Origin: Flavobacteriales bacterium
GTDB lineage: Bacteria > Bacteroidota > Bacteroidia > Flavobacteriales_D > Sanyastnellaceae
DNA: 64,000 nucleotides
Direction: 5' to 3'
NCBI GenBank assembly: GCA_016722445.1
Contig: JADKIZ010000001.1
Location: 372,001-436,000, forward strand
Shown here: positions 9,922 to 19,165 of the stretch, one piece after another
Layout of the letters: every line of letters begins with the position of its first letter
How positions within the stretch are numbered: position 1 is the stretch's first letter
The notes under the pieces: generated by a model
Told to the model about the DNA's origin: nothing
Seen by the model: only the letters and a program-made list of their open reading frames with translations
Databases searched by the model: none
Program-made: the position numbers and the translations under genes

Positions 9922-10991
9922 TCGCGTTGATCGTCTTTGCTATCACGGATATCCTGTCTTTTTAAGGGGTTGGCAGCATATTCGCGATATGTTTTGCGTT
10001 TTCTGTATACATCACAAGCCGTGAAGATTGCGGCACGGAGCGAAGATTCATCCACGATGCCCTGACCTGCGATATCGTAACTGGTTCCGTGATCCGGAGA
10101 AGTTCTCACCACTGGTAGTCCAGCGGTATAATTGACACCATGCTCAAACGCAATGGCTTTAAAAGGTGCAAGTCCTTGATCATGATACATGGCCAATACA
10201 GCATCGAATTTTTTGTAGTTGCCACTTCCGAAAAATCCATCAGCCCCATAAGGACCATAAACATAAAGTCCTTTGTCGGCTGCTTCACGAATGGCAGGAA
10301 TGATAATGTCCTTTTCTTCAGTACCCAATAGACCATTGTCTCCAGCATGTGGATTCAGGCCGAGTACAGCAATACGAGGCTTGTTGACACCAAAGTCTTT
10401 CAGAAGACTTTCATTCATCAATGCAAGTTTTTCCAGAATTTTTTCTTTGGATATATGTTGCGCCACATCCTTCAACGGTACATGACCGGTGACAATACCC
10501 ACCTTCAAAACATCACTCACCAAAAACATCAACACTTTATCGGTATTGGCGAATTTGGCCAAGTACTCTGTATGCCCTGGAAAACTAAAATCCTTGCTTT
10601 GTATGGTATCCTTGTTAATCGGACAAGTCACAATCACATCAACTTTATTCGCAGCGAGATCATTTACTGCCGCTTCCAAACTTCTGAAAGCAAATTCACC
10701 GGCCTCCTTATCTGCTTTGCCGGGTTGAACAGGGCCTTTGAATTCTTTCCACACATTCACCAGATTAACTTTCTTATGTTGTGCTTCAGAAGCAGAAGGT
10801 ATTGTGGTATACTGAAATTCGTCTGTATGAAGATTTTTTCGATATACTTTGATGACTTCAGGATGTGCGTAGATGATGGGTGTAAGAGAATCCGTCATTC
10901 TTGGGTCTGAAAAGACTTTGATGATGGTTTCCATTCCCACGCCATTCGGATCTCCGCTTGTGATAGCCACCTTAAGTTTATGTTCGCTCAT
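9918..10991 (-). CDS. pdxA: 4-hydroxythreonine-4-phosphate dehydrogenase PdxA
   Basis: Oxidises 4-phosphohydroxy-L-threonine in the DXP-dependent route to pyridoxal phosphate (vitamin B6). Length 357 is normal. Visible family motifs are the N-terminal TSGDPNGVGMETIIK, the metal-binding FPGHTEYLAKF, NPHAGDNG, YHDQGLAPFK, and the C-terminal TSPDHGTSYDIAGQG. The metal-binding histidines are present in all three expected places. It lies upstream of rlmH with a 4-bp overlap and 23 bp downstream of the leucyl aminopeptidase gene, probably in one leftward transcript. Confidence 0.96.
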   Translation of the reverse strand: MSEHKLKVAITSGDPNGVGMETIIKVFSDPRMTDSLTPIIYAHPEVIKVYRKNLHTDEFQYTTIPSASEAQHKKVNLVNVWKEFKGPVQPGKADKEAGEFAFRSLEAAVNDLAANKVDVIVTCPINKDTIQSKDFSFPGHTEYLAKFANTDKVLMFLVSDVLKVGIVTGHVPLKDVAQHISKEKILEKLALMNESLLKDFGVNKPRIAVLGLNPHAGDNGLLGTEEKDIIIPAIREAADKGLYVYGPYGADGFFGSGNYKKFDAVLAMYHDQGLAPFKAIAFEHGVNYTAGLPVVRTSPDHGTSYDIAGQGIVDESSLRAAIFTACDVYRKRKTYREYAANPLKRQDIRDSKDDQRE

Positions 10992-11014
10992 AGAAGATGA
11001 TCAATGATCTGTGA

Positions 11015-12451
11015 TCAGCAGTAGTTCTGTTTAATAAAATCGTAAAGTAATCTCACGCCAACGCCTGTGCCGCCTTTGGTGCGATATGCACTAGGCGCGT
11101 TCAAGTATGCGGGTCCCGCAATGTCGATGTGAATCCATGGATAATCGGTAAAGTGTTCCAAAAACTTTCCCGCAGTGATTTGTCCGGCATTCCCACCGCC
11201 GAGATTTTTCAAATCTGCCACATCGCTTCTCATTTCATCACCATATTCTTTCCACATTGGAAACTGAACTGTGCGTTCCATGTTCGCATGCCACTTTCAG
11301 ATAACTGAGTCATGACTTTCTGCTCAGCGGTTCCCATAATGGCACTGGCTATGAACCAATTGCCATAACCGCTGCGCCAGTAAGCGTTGCAAGATCGATA
11401 CACAACTCTGGTTTGTATTGTTTAGCCCAAACCAATGCATCAGCAAGAATGAGTCGTCCTTCAGCGTCTGTGTTTAAAACCTCCACAGTGGTTCCATCGC
11501 TGATGGTAATCACATCCTGAGGACACACGGCATTCATGCCTGGTCGATTGTCGGTAGCAGGAACAAGTCCAATGACGTGTACAGGAAGTTTATTCATGGC
11601 AATGGCAGACATCGCACCAACAACAGCAGCTCCGCCGCTCATATCGCACTTCATTTCATCCATGCTACCCGGCGTAGGTTTCAAACTCAAACCTCCTGTA
11701 TCGAAAACAACACCTTTACCCACCAATACGATGGGCTTTTTGTTTTTTGCCTTCTCAGGCTTGTATTCCATGATGGTGAAAGTTGGTGGATCAATACTAC
11801 CAGCGTTCACCGCCAGCAGTCCTCCCATCTTTTTCGCTTCGATTTCTTTTTTATTCAACACCTTCACACTAAAGCCGTGATCTTTACCAGCCTTGGCCAT
11901 TTCTTTACCGAATTGCACTGCGGTAAAGGGAAAGAAACAGGTTCATTGATCAGTGTTCGGGCAAGACATGTCGCCTGTATCACGTAACTCAATTCATCAG
12001 CATCTCTTTGGCTCACGCCTTTATCATTGAGGTGAATCGTTTGTAACGAAAATTGTTTTTTCTTCTTTTCCTTCAGGTATTTGAGGAACTGATAATTTGC
12101 CAAAGCCATTCCTTCGGTCAAAGCCAAAGAAAATTCAGGCTCGGTCGTCTGATTGATGACACACACCTCAGTTTGTTTATTGCCGTTTAATCCGGCTTGC
12201 AGCTGACAACCCTTGGTGCGCAATTGTTCCAGAAGTTCCGGATGTGCAGCTTCTTTCTTGACAGGAACGTAATAGTGCCAGATATTCAATTCCTGAAGAA
12301 TCAGGATATCCTTTTGTTGCTCCAGTTCTTTTTTGAAATAACTGATCTGTTGTTTGTCAAGTTCCGCGAGTTTAGAAAGTTCATCCTCGAAAAAAAGGGT
12401 AATCGAAGACAAATTGAGTAATGCATTTTTAGCTGCTTTGATTTGCGTCAT
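11015..12451 (-). CDS. pepA: Leucyl aminopeptidase, M17 family (three frameshifts)
   Basis: Cytosolic metallo-aminopeptidase, about 479 residues when repaired. Catalytic and metal-binding signatures are intact: GKGVVFDTGGLSLKP, CDMSGGAAVVGA, and the family signature NTDAEGRLILADAL. The C-terminus (GGGNAGQITAGKFLEHF, WIHIDIAGPAY, TKGGTGVGVRLLYDF) is also typical. The frame is broken three times. At about 11925-11935 the break follows INEPVSF. At about 11354 restoring one base gives AIGFIASAIMGTAEQ. At about 11278 restoring one G gives RTWERTVQFPMWKEY. All three need one added base at a homopolymer. With every motif preserved, sequencing error is much likelier than pseudogene formation. Confidence 0.88.
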
Positions 12452-12470
12452 ATACGTAATCTTTGTTGGC

Positions 12471-12478
12471 CAAAATTA
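12471..12478 (-). promoter_or_regulatory. -7 box of the pepA promoter
   Basis: On the minus strand the sequence reads TAATTTTG, a perfect TAnnTTTG match that ends 19 bp before the pepA start codon at 12451. No clear -33 TTG is seen. Confidence 0.4.
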
Positions 12479-12490
12479 CGCCGACACGTA

Positions 12491-13945
12491 TCAGAATCGA
12501 TATTGAATTCCGATATTGAATCCAGTACTCAGAATTCGGTGTGCTACCTGATGATCAGAACCCGTGTTACCAATCATTCTTCGGTGCTTCAGACCAACAC
12601 TCCAGCCGAAACCACTTTCACCCATCCAACCCACTGAAAGTCCCGCATGCCAGTCCATTTTCCATTCACGATAGTACTCGTTGAGATGAATGTATTCCTT
12701 TTGAATCACGGGATGATTGTCTGCAGCCAGATTTGAAAAATCCGATTCCACCTCTTCAGCGAATACAAATCGACCTTTGTATTGTGAATTCACCCTAAAA
12801 ACAGGACCGGTTTCAACGGAAACAAAAAGTCCACGATATACCGGTTGTTGCCAACTGAGGTATAAAGGAATATTTAATGAGGTGTATTTATTCACTTCCA
12901 CTTCCTTTTGTTCCTCTCGATAAGGAGTAATCGTGGTATCGTAAAAAGCTGTAATCACTGGTATTGTGCTATCTATAGGATAAGTGATCTCATAGTTCAC
13001 CGTTGTGTTATAGTACAACACATCCACTGAATCCTTCCACAAGTGTTTTTCTTCAAACATGGTCTTTTCCAATCCAGACCAAATGGCCAATCCCTTCCAA
13101 ACACGGAAACCAACACCGATTCCAAAACCCTTTTCCGTTTCAGGATTGGTACGTCGGTTCAAATCAATTAACCCTGAATTATCAAGAGATGTTCTTTTTC
13201 TAACAGGATTCAACATACTGTACCAAGCACCTACCATGAAACGATTCTCTGTCCAATGAGAATGTGAGGCCGTGTTTGGAGAAGTTCCCCATGCCTGATT
13301 AGAGCCGCCGAGAATTTCATCTTTTAAAGCGCTTTCTGTAGTAGGCGAATTGGATATGCTTTGTTCAGATGCTTTTTGTGCAATGTCAATTGTAGGATCG
13401 ACAGTACTTTCTGTAAATGCAACAAGTACCTCATCAAAAAACGCATCTGTTGTAGATGATTCAATGGTCAATCGATCGCTACTCCTTTCATGAATGCTTT
13501 TCTTTTGTGAAATTCCGATTGGGTTACTTTTCTTCGGCTTACGATCAACCGACGAAGATGTGGAAGATCGTTGTGGGATAGCACTTTCAGAAGCTACCGA
13601 TTTTTCTTTATCCACTGTTTCAGTTGCGGCAGAATCATTTAATTTCTCCTGATCAATTTGATTCGGAGTAATTGCGTTTTCGGAATTACCATCAAAAGAT
13701 GTCGTTTTCTCCTGAGCAATTTCAGCAACATGATTTTCATTTTGACGATATCCAAAAAATGAAATTCCAGCAATAACAGCCGCACCGGTCAACCACCACC
13801 AGAAAATAGGAACCCTTCTTTTCTTGCGGATATTTGAGCGCACACCCTCCCACAAATGCAATGGTGATTCTCCATCGGCATCATGAAGTTTCTTGCGAAA
13901 CACTTTGTCTATTTGATGTTCATCTCGTCTGATAAGCACGGTCAA
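12491..13945 (-). CDS. Sigma-factor-linked membrane protein with C-terminal beta-barrel
   Basis: 484-residue protein without a named function. The cytoplasmic N-terminus (1-45: DKVFRKKLHDADGESPLHLW) has the pattern often seen in proteins encoded after Bacteroidota ECF sigma factors. One membrane helix follows at about 46-65. A Ser/Thr/Glu-rich, low-complexity linker spans about 66-230. About 250 residues of amphipathic strands then look like an outer-membrane barrel and end in Phe (NIGIQYRF). There is no cleavable signal peptide. It overlaps the sigma-factor gene by 26 bp and must be co-expressed. The layout suggests an anti-sigma-like segment inside the cell joined through the periplasm to an outer-membrane domain. 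That role is inferred; a purely inner-membrane protein with a soluble beta domain is the alternative. Confidence 0.7.
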   Translation of the reverse strand: MTVLIRRDEHQIDKVFRKKLHDADGESPLHLWEGVRSNIRKKRRVPIFWWWLTGAAVIAGISFFGYRQNENHVAEIAQEKTTSFDGNSENAITPNQIDQEKLNDSAATETVDKEKSVASESAIPQRSSTSSSVDRKPKKSNPIGISQKKSIHERSSDRLTIESSTTDAFFDEVLVAFTESTVDPTIDIAQKASEQSISNSPTTESALKDEILGGSNQAWGTSPNTASHSHWTENRFMVGAWYSMLNPVRKRTSLDNSGLIDLNRRTNPETEKGFGIGVGFRVWKGLAIWSGLEKTMFEEKHLWKDSVDVLYYNTTVNYEITYPIDSTIPVITAFYDTTITPYREEQKEVEVNKYTSLNIPLYLSWQQPVYRGLFVSVETGPVFRVNSQYKGRFVFAEEVESDFSNLAADNHPVIQKEYIHLNEYYREWKMDWHAGLSVGWMGESGFGWSVGLKHRRMIGNTGSDHQVAHRILSTGFNIGIQYRF

Positions 13946-14507
13946 TCGTTTTTTTTTGTTTTTCGAGTGCAGTTTTTAGCGTCGCCCTTGCCTTGGCAAG
14001 TTGCGATCTGGAGGTCCCTTCCGAAATACCTAAAGCCTCGGCAATTTCAGCATGATCATAACCATCAATGGCATACATGTTAAATACCGTCCTGTACCCT
14101 GTAGGTAATGCAGCAATCATGTTCAACAAATCCTTCTCACCAAAACCGCTCATGACGTCAACATGCGTATGATCAACAACAGGCATTTCTTCGTGGATAT
14201 CGTCATAATACTTCCGTGATCTGAGCTTATTCAGGGCAGTATGAACAACAACACGCCGCACCCAACCCTCGAGAGAACCCGAATGTTGGTACGTATGCAG
14301 TTTATCATATATCCTGATAAAAGCTTCCTGTAAAAAATCTTCAGCCTCCTGCTTGGATCCCGCATAGCGCTTACAAACCATCATCATCTTTCCCGCGTAT
14401 CGCTTATACAATTCAAACTGGTACGACTCATGTCCCTTCAGGCAGCCTTCTATCAGGGACTTTTCGTCCGTCAAAGCTGATATCGGTTGTTTTTTGAAGA
14501 TAGACAC
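13920..14507 (-). CDS. ECF-type RNA polymerase sigma factor
   Basis: Sigma-70 family ECF factor of 195 residues. Region 2 spans about 30-95 (YKRYAGKMMMVCKRYAGS, AEDFLQEAFIRIYDKLHTY, GWVRRVVVHTALNKLR). Region 4 lies at about 125-185 (LPTGYRTVFNMYAIDGYDH, AEALGISEGTSRSQLAKAR), the HTH that reads the -35 element. Its 3' end overlaps the start of the membrane/beta-barrel protein by 26 bp, the place where an anti-sigma factor is usually encoded. Target promoters are not evident. Confidence 0.95.
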   Translation of the reverse strand: MSIFKKQPISALTDEKSLIEGCLKGHESYQFELYKRYAGKMMMVCKRYAGSKQEAEDFLQEAFIRIYDKLHTYQHSGSLEGWVRRVVVHTALNKLRSRKYYDDIHEEMPVVDHTHVDVMSGFGEKDLLNMIAALPTGYRTVFNMYAIDGYDHAEIAEALGISEGTSRSQLAKARATLKTALEKQKKTIDRAYQTR

Positions 14508-14552
14508 GTTGGAATTGCATTATGCTGCTTGTATTTGACGGAAATAATGCCC

Positions 14553-15491
14553 TTAAAGTTGACCACCCGCGGCGAGAATGTTGCGTTTCATGCCATCCAG
14601 ACCTGTTCTTGAGATGGGAGAGTGTTTGGTCATAACGGCAAAAACCTCTTCCGTCATCTCGAGCCATTCTCTTTTTTCCTTTGCCAGAATGTCGAGATTA
14701 GGAGAAAACAATGGCTCCTGATGTGGCTTTGAAAAACGATTCCAAGGACACACATCCTGACACACATCGCAACCAAACACCCAATCATCCAGCTTCCCGT
14801 GATATTCCTGAGGAATTTCTTTCTTGAGTTCTATGGTAAAATAAGAAATGCACTTGCTTCCATCTACAACATACGGTTCAATTATCGCTTCGGTTGGACA
14901 AGCATCAATGCATGCAGTGCATGTTCCGCAATGGTCTTTCACAGGTCCGTCCCGTTCAATTTCCAAGTCGATGATCAATTCTGCTATGAAAAAAAAAGAC
15001 CCATGTCCTTTATTGATCAAGTTGGCATTTTTACCCATCCAACCCAATCCGCTTTTTACGGCCCATGCCTTATCCATCACTGGTGCAGAATCGACAAATG
15101 CCCTTCCTTGAACATCTCCAATTTCCATTCGAATGAAATCACTCAGTGCTTTTAGTTTGTCCTTGATCACGTGGTGATAGTCCTGCCCATATGCATATTT
15201 TGAAATACGCAAAGTATCATTGGCCGCAGCGATGTCTTGATCCGGAAAATAATTGTAAAGCAATGAGACAATGGATTTCGCTCCTGGCACAAGCAATCGA
15301 GGATCGAGTCTCTTGTCAAAATGATTGGCCATATAAGCCATTTCACCATGCATGTTTCGATTCAACCAGTTCTCTAGTCGACCAGCCTCTTCCTCCAAAA
15401 ACTGAGCTTTAGAAAAGCCACAAAAAGAAAAACCCAAACGTCTCGCCTCCTGGCGAATCATTTCCGGGTATTTTGATGGTGAGGATAACAT
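14553..15491 (-). CDS. queG: Epoxyqueuosine reductase QueG
   Basis: Last step of queuosine tRNA modification: reduces epoxyqueuosine to queuosine in the wobble position of GUN tRNAs, using a cobalamin and two [4Fe-4S] clusters. The 312 residues contain the active-site segment FVDSAPVMDKAWAVKSGLG and the cysteine motifs HCGTCTACIDACPTEAI and GCDVCQDVCPWN. At 312 residues it is shorter than the E. coli enzyme (379) because the C-terminal HEAT-like extension is missing. It lies 16 bp downstream of ruvB in the same direction. Confidence 0.95.
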   Translation of the reverse strand: MLSSPSKYPEMIRQEARRLGFSFCGFSKAQFLEEEAGRLENWLNRNMHGEMAYMANHFDKRLDPRLLVPGAKSIVSLLYNYFPDQDIAAANDTLRISKYAYGQDYHHVIKDKLKALSDFIRMEIGDVQGRAFVDSAPVMDKAWAVKSGLGWMGKNANLINKGHGSFFFIAELIIDLEIERDGPVKDHCGTCTACIDACPTEAIIEPYVVDGSKCISYFTIELKKEIPQEYHGKLDDWVFGCDVCQDVCPWNRFSKPHQEPLFSPNLDILAKEKREWLEMTEEVFAVMTKHSPISRTGLDGMKRNILAAGGQL

Positions 15492-15507
15492 GAAGAGGGA
15501 TGGTCAA

Positions 15508-16530
15508 TCAAAACAATTCACCCGATTTCCGGTGCTTTAGTTTTCCCAAATGCTGAAAGGCCAATTCTGTCACTTGTCTTCCCCGGGGAGTTCGCATGAG
15601 AAATCCCTCCTGTATGAGGAAGGGCTCATATACTTCCTCAATTGTACCGGAGTCTTCACCAACAGCAGTAGCCACTGTATTGAGTCCTACAGGTCCACCA
15701 TTGAATTTATCGATGATAGTGTTCAGAATTTTATTGTCCATTTCATCCAGACCCAGCGTATCCACGTTGAGTGCATTCAGTGCAAACTGTGTAATGTCCA
15801 GATTGATGGTTCCATCGCCTTTGATTTGTGCAAAATCTCTTACACGACGAAGTAACGCGTTGGCAATACGTGGGGTACCGCGGCTTCTTCTGGCAATTTC
15901 GAAAGCGGCATCTTCACGGATAGGAATATTCAATATCTCGGCACTTCTTTGGACAATATCCGTGAGTGTTTTCGCATCGTAGTAAGACAATCGCGCATTG
16001 ATGCCGAATCTGGCGCGAAGTGGTGCTGTCAACAATCCACTTCTGGTCGTAGCACCAACCAGAGTGAAAGGATTCAGTTTAATCTGTACAGAACGAGCAT
16101 TTGGTCCAGTATCAATAACGAGATCGATACAATAGTCTTCCATTGCTGAGTACAGATATTCTTCCACCACAGGACTCAACCGGTGAATTTCATCAATGAA
16201 AAGAATGTCGTTTGGTTCAAGATTGGTAAGGAGTCCGGCGAGATCGGCTGGTTTGTCTAAAACAGGACCAGAAGTTGTCTTGATGCTCACTCCCATTTCA
16301 TTTGAAATGATATAACCCAACGTTGTTTTACCCAACCCAGGAGGACCATGTAGCAGAACGTGATCAAGAGCTTCTTCACGAAGTTTAGCAGCCTTTACGA
16401 AAATTTGAAGGTTCTCAAGGACCTGACGTTGCCCGGTAAAATCATCAAATGATTTAGGGCGCAAAACTTTATCCAGATCTTTATCACCTGTCTTATCTGC
16501 CTCTTCCCGAATGTTGAATTCTTCACTCAT
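15508..16530 (-). CDS. ruvB: Holliday junction branch-migration helicase RuvB
   Basis: AAA+ motor that drives Holliday-junction branch migration with RuvA. 340 residues, normal length. Walker A HGPPGLGKTT, Walker B ILFIDEIHRLS, sensor 1 LVGATTRSGLL, and the C-terminal winged-helix end (GFLMRTPRGRQVTELAFQHL) are all visible. The start follows the preceding gene's stop by 13 bp on the minus strand. ruvA and ruvC are not in this window. Confidence 0.97.
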   Translation of the reverse strand: MSEEFNIREEADKTGDKDLDKVLRPKSFDDFTGQRQVLENLQIFVKAAKLREEALDHVLLHGPPGLGKTTLGYIISNEMGVSIKTTSGPVLDKPADLAGLLTNLEPNDILFIDEIHRLSPVVEEYLYSAMEDYCIDLVIDTGPNARSVQIKLNPFTLVGATTRSGLLTAPLRARFGINARLSYYDAKTLTDIVQRSAEILNIPIREDAAFEIARRSRGTPRIANALLRRVRDFAQIKGDGTINLDITQFALNALNVDTLGLDEMDNKILNTIIDKFNGGPVGLNTVATAVGEDSGTIEEVYEPFLIQEGFLMRTPRGRQVTELAFQHLGKLKHRKSGELF

Positions 16531-16543
16531 GTTTTTTGAATGG

Positions 16544-17200
16544 TTATTCTTCCGTTTGCTTTAGCGATCTGGCTTGTTTTATAATTTCGTCAAATATCAG
16601 TCGAAACCTGATCACATAAACCGGTGAAGTAAACTGCTGATCTATCGCTTTGTTATTCTTCAACATAATTCTGTATCCAATGCCACCACCTACACCAACG
16701 ACACCAAGAATTTTGTATTCGATATTCATTCCCGGTTCATAGATCACAACTCTTCCGTTATTGATATTCATATCACCAGACCCAGTATTCACCCGATGAT
16801 AACTTCGGCCAAAACCCAATTGCACAGGTACCATGGCTTCCCAATTGCCTTTTTTGTAAAATGAATATTCAAGAAAGGGCGCCACATATCTCAGTTTGAT
16901 TTCGCTTTCGAATTGATTCGGCCCGATTCTTACCAATTCCTTGAGATCTGTGCCAATCCAATTGTATCCAATGCCAATGGTGAGTGTTTTGCGAAAACTC
17001 AAACCTGCTTTGATACCATAAACTTTTGCGCTTTTTCCTGTGACAAATGAATTTCGGGTATCAAGTTTAGCCGTGGGTACAGGTCTGTTCTTTAGTACAT
17101 GATATAGCGAATCCGAGAGATTGATGGTTTGGCCATGACAAACAGACGTAATCACACATGTGACTCCGATGATGAAGACTATGACTCCCCCTCTGATCAT
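16544..17200 (-). CDS. Exported beta-barrel-like protein, unknown function
   Basis: 218 residues with a hydrophobic N-terminal signal (MIRGGVIVFIIGVTCVITSV, cleavage likely after CHG). The rest is rich in alternating aromatic strands (KAGLSFRKTLTIGIGYNWIG, YVAPFLEYSFYKKGNWEA, VGVGGGIGYRIML), consistent with a small outer-membrane barrel. I recognise no named family. It precedes ruvB by 13 bp on the minus strand, so it may lead a ruvB-queG transcript. Confidence 0.6.
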   Translation of the reverse strand: MIRGGVIVFIIGVTCVITSVCHGQTINLSDSLYHVLKNRPVPTAKLDTRNSFVTGKSAKVYGIKAGLSFRKTLTIGIGYNWIGTDLKELVRIGPNQFESEIKLRYVAPFLEYSFYKKGNWEAMVPVQLGFGRSYHRVNTGSGDMNINNGRVVIYEPGMNIEYKILGVVGVGGGIGYRIMLKNNKAIDQQFTSPVYVIRFRLIFDEIIKQARSLKQTEE

Positions 17201-17270
17201 ATCGCGAAATTATTTCAGCACTTCACTCAACAACCTGTGGTGCCAAGAAGTTTTCCAAACACAAGGACAT

Positions 17271-17301
17271 AAAAAACCCGCGGAACAACCGCGGGCTTTC
17301 G
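17271..17301 (-). terminator. Terminator of the act-cox operon
   Basis: CCCGCGG at 17277-17283, AACAA loop, CCGCGGG at 17289-17295. Read on the minus strand, the stem is followed by six T (17276-17271). It lies 20 bp beyond the coxA stop and marks the end of the respiratory operon. Confidence 0.9.
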
Positions 17302-17320
17302 AATATCTATGGTGAGAACT

Positions 17321-19123
17321 TTAATGTCCGTGTTCTCCTGGTTTCAATGGGACAACTTGAGGAACAAAATCCTCTTCATGTTCTGGATTGCTGTAGTCAT
17401 AAGCCCAACGGTGAACTTCAGGAATTGCACCAGGCCAGTTACCGTGCATATGTTTCACTGGAGTAGTCCATTCCAACGTATTTGAACCCCAAGGATTCTG
17501 AGTTGCTGTTTGACCATAATAAATGCTGTGGAAGAAGTTGAAGATGAACAACAACTGAGCTGCACCGCCAACGATAGCAAACACAGAAATAATTGGATTG
17601 AGGTCCATGACCCAATTCAAGAATTCGAATTCTGAGTAATCATAATAACGTCGTGGAGCACCTGCCAATCCAACGAAGTGCATCGGGAAGAACACACCAT
17701 AACCACAAACCAATGTGATCCAGAAATGCGCATATCCCAATTTCGTATTCATCATTTTACCGAACATTTTCGGGAACCAGTGATACACACCACCGAACAT
17801 ACCAAAGATCGCGGACATACCCATTACAATATGGAAGTGGGCAACAACGAAATAAGTATCGTGGACATTCACGTCCAGTGCTGAGTCAGCGAGGATGATA
17901 CCAGTGAGACCGCCTGTTACGAAGGTCGAAACCAAACCAATGGAGAACAACATCCCAGGAGTAAACTTGATATTACCCTGATACAAAGTGGTGATGTAAT
18001 TGAATGCTTTTACAGCAGAAGGGATGGCGATAAGCAACGTAGTGAATACGAATACTGAACCAAGGAAAGGATTCATTCCTGTCACATACATATGGTGACC
18101 CCATACGATGAACGACAAGAAACCAATCGCGAGGATAGATCCAATCATAGCCTTATAACCAAAGATTGGTTTACGGGCATTGGTTGCGATGATTTCTGAA
18201 GAAATACCAAGAGCTGGCAACAGTACGATATACACTTCTGGGTGACCGAGGAACCAGAACAAGTGTTGGAACAATATAGGAGATCCACCGGTAACATCGA
18301 GTGCTTCACCTTGAATAAAAATATCGGAGAGATAAAACGCCGTTCCGAAACTTCTGTCCATAATCAGGAGGACTGCACAAGAAACCAATACCGGGAACGA
18401 CAATACACCCAAAATCGCAGTCACCAGAAGCGCCCATACCGTCAATGGCAGACGCGTCATAGACATACCTTTTGTACGCAGGTTGATGATCGTAACGATA
18501 TAATTCAACCCACCTAAAAGAGAAGACACAATGAAGAACACCATTGAAATCAACCAAAGTGTCATACCAGTTCCTGAACCGGGCATAGCCTGAGGAAGAG
18601 CTGACAATGGAGGATAAACTGTCCAACCACCACTTGCTACGCCACCTTCTACAAAAAGGGAAGCAACCATGATCACGCTGGAAATAGCAAAAGCCCAATA
18701 TGACAACATGTTGAGGAAGCCACTCGCCATATCACGAGCACCAACTTGCAGTGGAATCAAAAGATTAGCAAATGTTCCAGAAAGTCCACCTGTCAGTACA
18801 AAAAATACCATGATAGTTCCGTGGATGGTCACCATAGCGAGGTATGCATTCTTTTCAAGCAGACCATCAGGTGCCCATTTATCACCAAGGAAAAAATTCA
18901 GCATTCCGAATTTTTCACCAGGCCAACCGAGTTGAAGACGGAAGAAAATCGAAAGCATCACTGCAATAACACCCATAAAAATAGCTGTCACGAGGAACTG
19001 CTTAGAAATCATTTTGTGATCCTGAGAGAACACGTATTTGGATACCCAGGACTCCTCATGGTGATGATGGCCATGATCGTGTCCGTGTCCGTGTCCGTGA
19101 TCGTGTGTGTGTTCTGTACTCAT
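17321..19123 (-). CDS. ctaD: Cytochrome c oxidase subunit I (aa3 type)
   Basis: Catalytic heme-copper subunit that reduces O2 to water and pumps protons. 600 residues with about 12 membrane helices. Ligand motifs are present: the helix-II heme a histidine (THGTIMVFFVLTGG), the Cu-B HPEVY segment (FWFLGHPEVYIVLLPALG), the His-His pair in IVWGHHMYVTG, and HDTYFVVAHFHIVMG for hemes a3 and a. The N-terminus is unusual: residues 5-22 hold eleven histidines in an HxH pattern, a likely metal-binding tail, and the C-terminus also ends GEHGH. It is the last gene of the act-coxB-coxA operon. No subunit III or IV gene follows; the operon terminator comes next. Confidence 0.97.
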   Translation of the reverse strand: MSTEHTHDHGHGHGHDHGHHHHEESWVSKYVFSQDHKMISKQFLVTAIFMGVIAVMLSIFFRLQLGWPGEKFGMLNFFLGDKWAPDGLLEKNAYLAMVTIHGTIMVFFVLTGGLSGTFANLLIPLQVGARDMASGFLNMLSYWAFAISSVIMVASLFVEGGVASGGWTVYPPLSALPQAMPGSGTGMTLWLISMVFFIVSSLLGGLNYIVTIINLRTKGMSMTRLPLTVWALLVTAILGVLSFPVLVSCAVLLIMDRSFGTAFYLSDIFIQGEALDVTGGSPILFQHLFWFLGHPEVYIVLLPALGISSEIIATNARKPIFGYKAMIGSILAIGFLSFIVWGHHMYVTGMNPFLGSVFVFTTLLIAIPSAVKAFNYITTLYQGNIKFTPGMLFSIGLVSTFVTGGLTGIILADSALDVNVHDTYFVVAHFHIVMGMSAIFGMFGGVYHWFPKMFGKMMNTKLGYAHFWITLVCGYGVFFPMHFVGLAGAPRRYYDYSEFEFLNWVMDLNPIISVFAIVGGAAQLLFIFNFFHSIYYGQTATQNPWGSNTLEWTTPVKHMHGNWPGAIPEVHRWAYDYSNPEHEEDFVPQVVPLKPGEHGH

Positions 19124-19165
19124 TGTGCTTTTCTAAAATATTCTATCTTGTTGAACGAGTCTGTA

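Noticed and set aside
10347..10910. 187-residue open frame on + opposite pdxA
   Set aside because: Antisense shadow; pdxA is complete and conserved across the same bases.
10998..11017. Two TGATCA palindromes 14 bp apart between pepA and pdxA
   Set aside because: Six-base palindromes are expected by chance and no promoter box is nearby.
11015..12451. Reading pepA as a pseudogene
   Set aside because: Every catalytic motif is intact and each break is a single base at a homopolymer, as in five other genes, so sequence error is the better explanation.
19061..19110. Short tandem GTGTCC repeats as a possible regulatory or phase-variable repeat
   Set aside because: They lie in frame inside coxA and simply encode the HxH tail.
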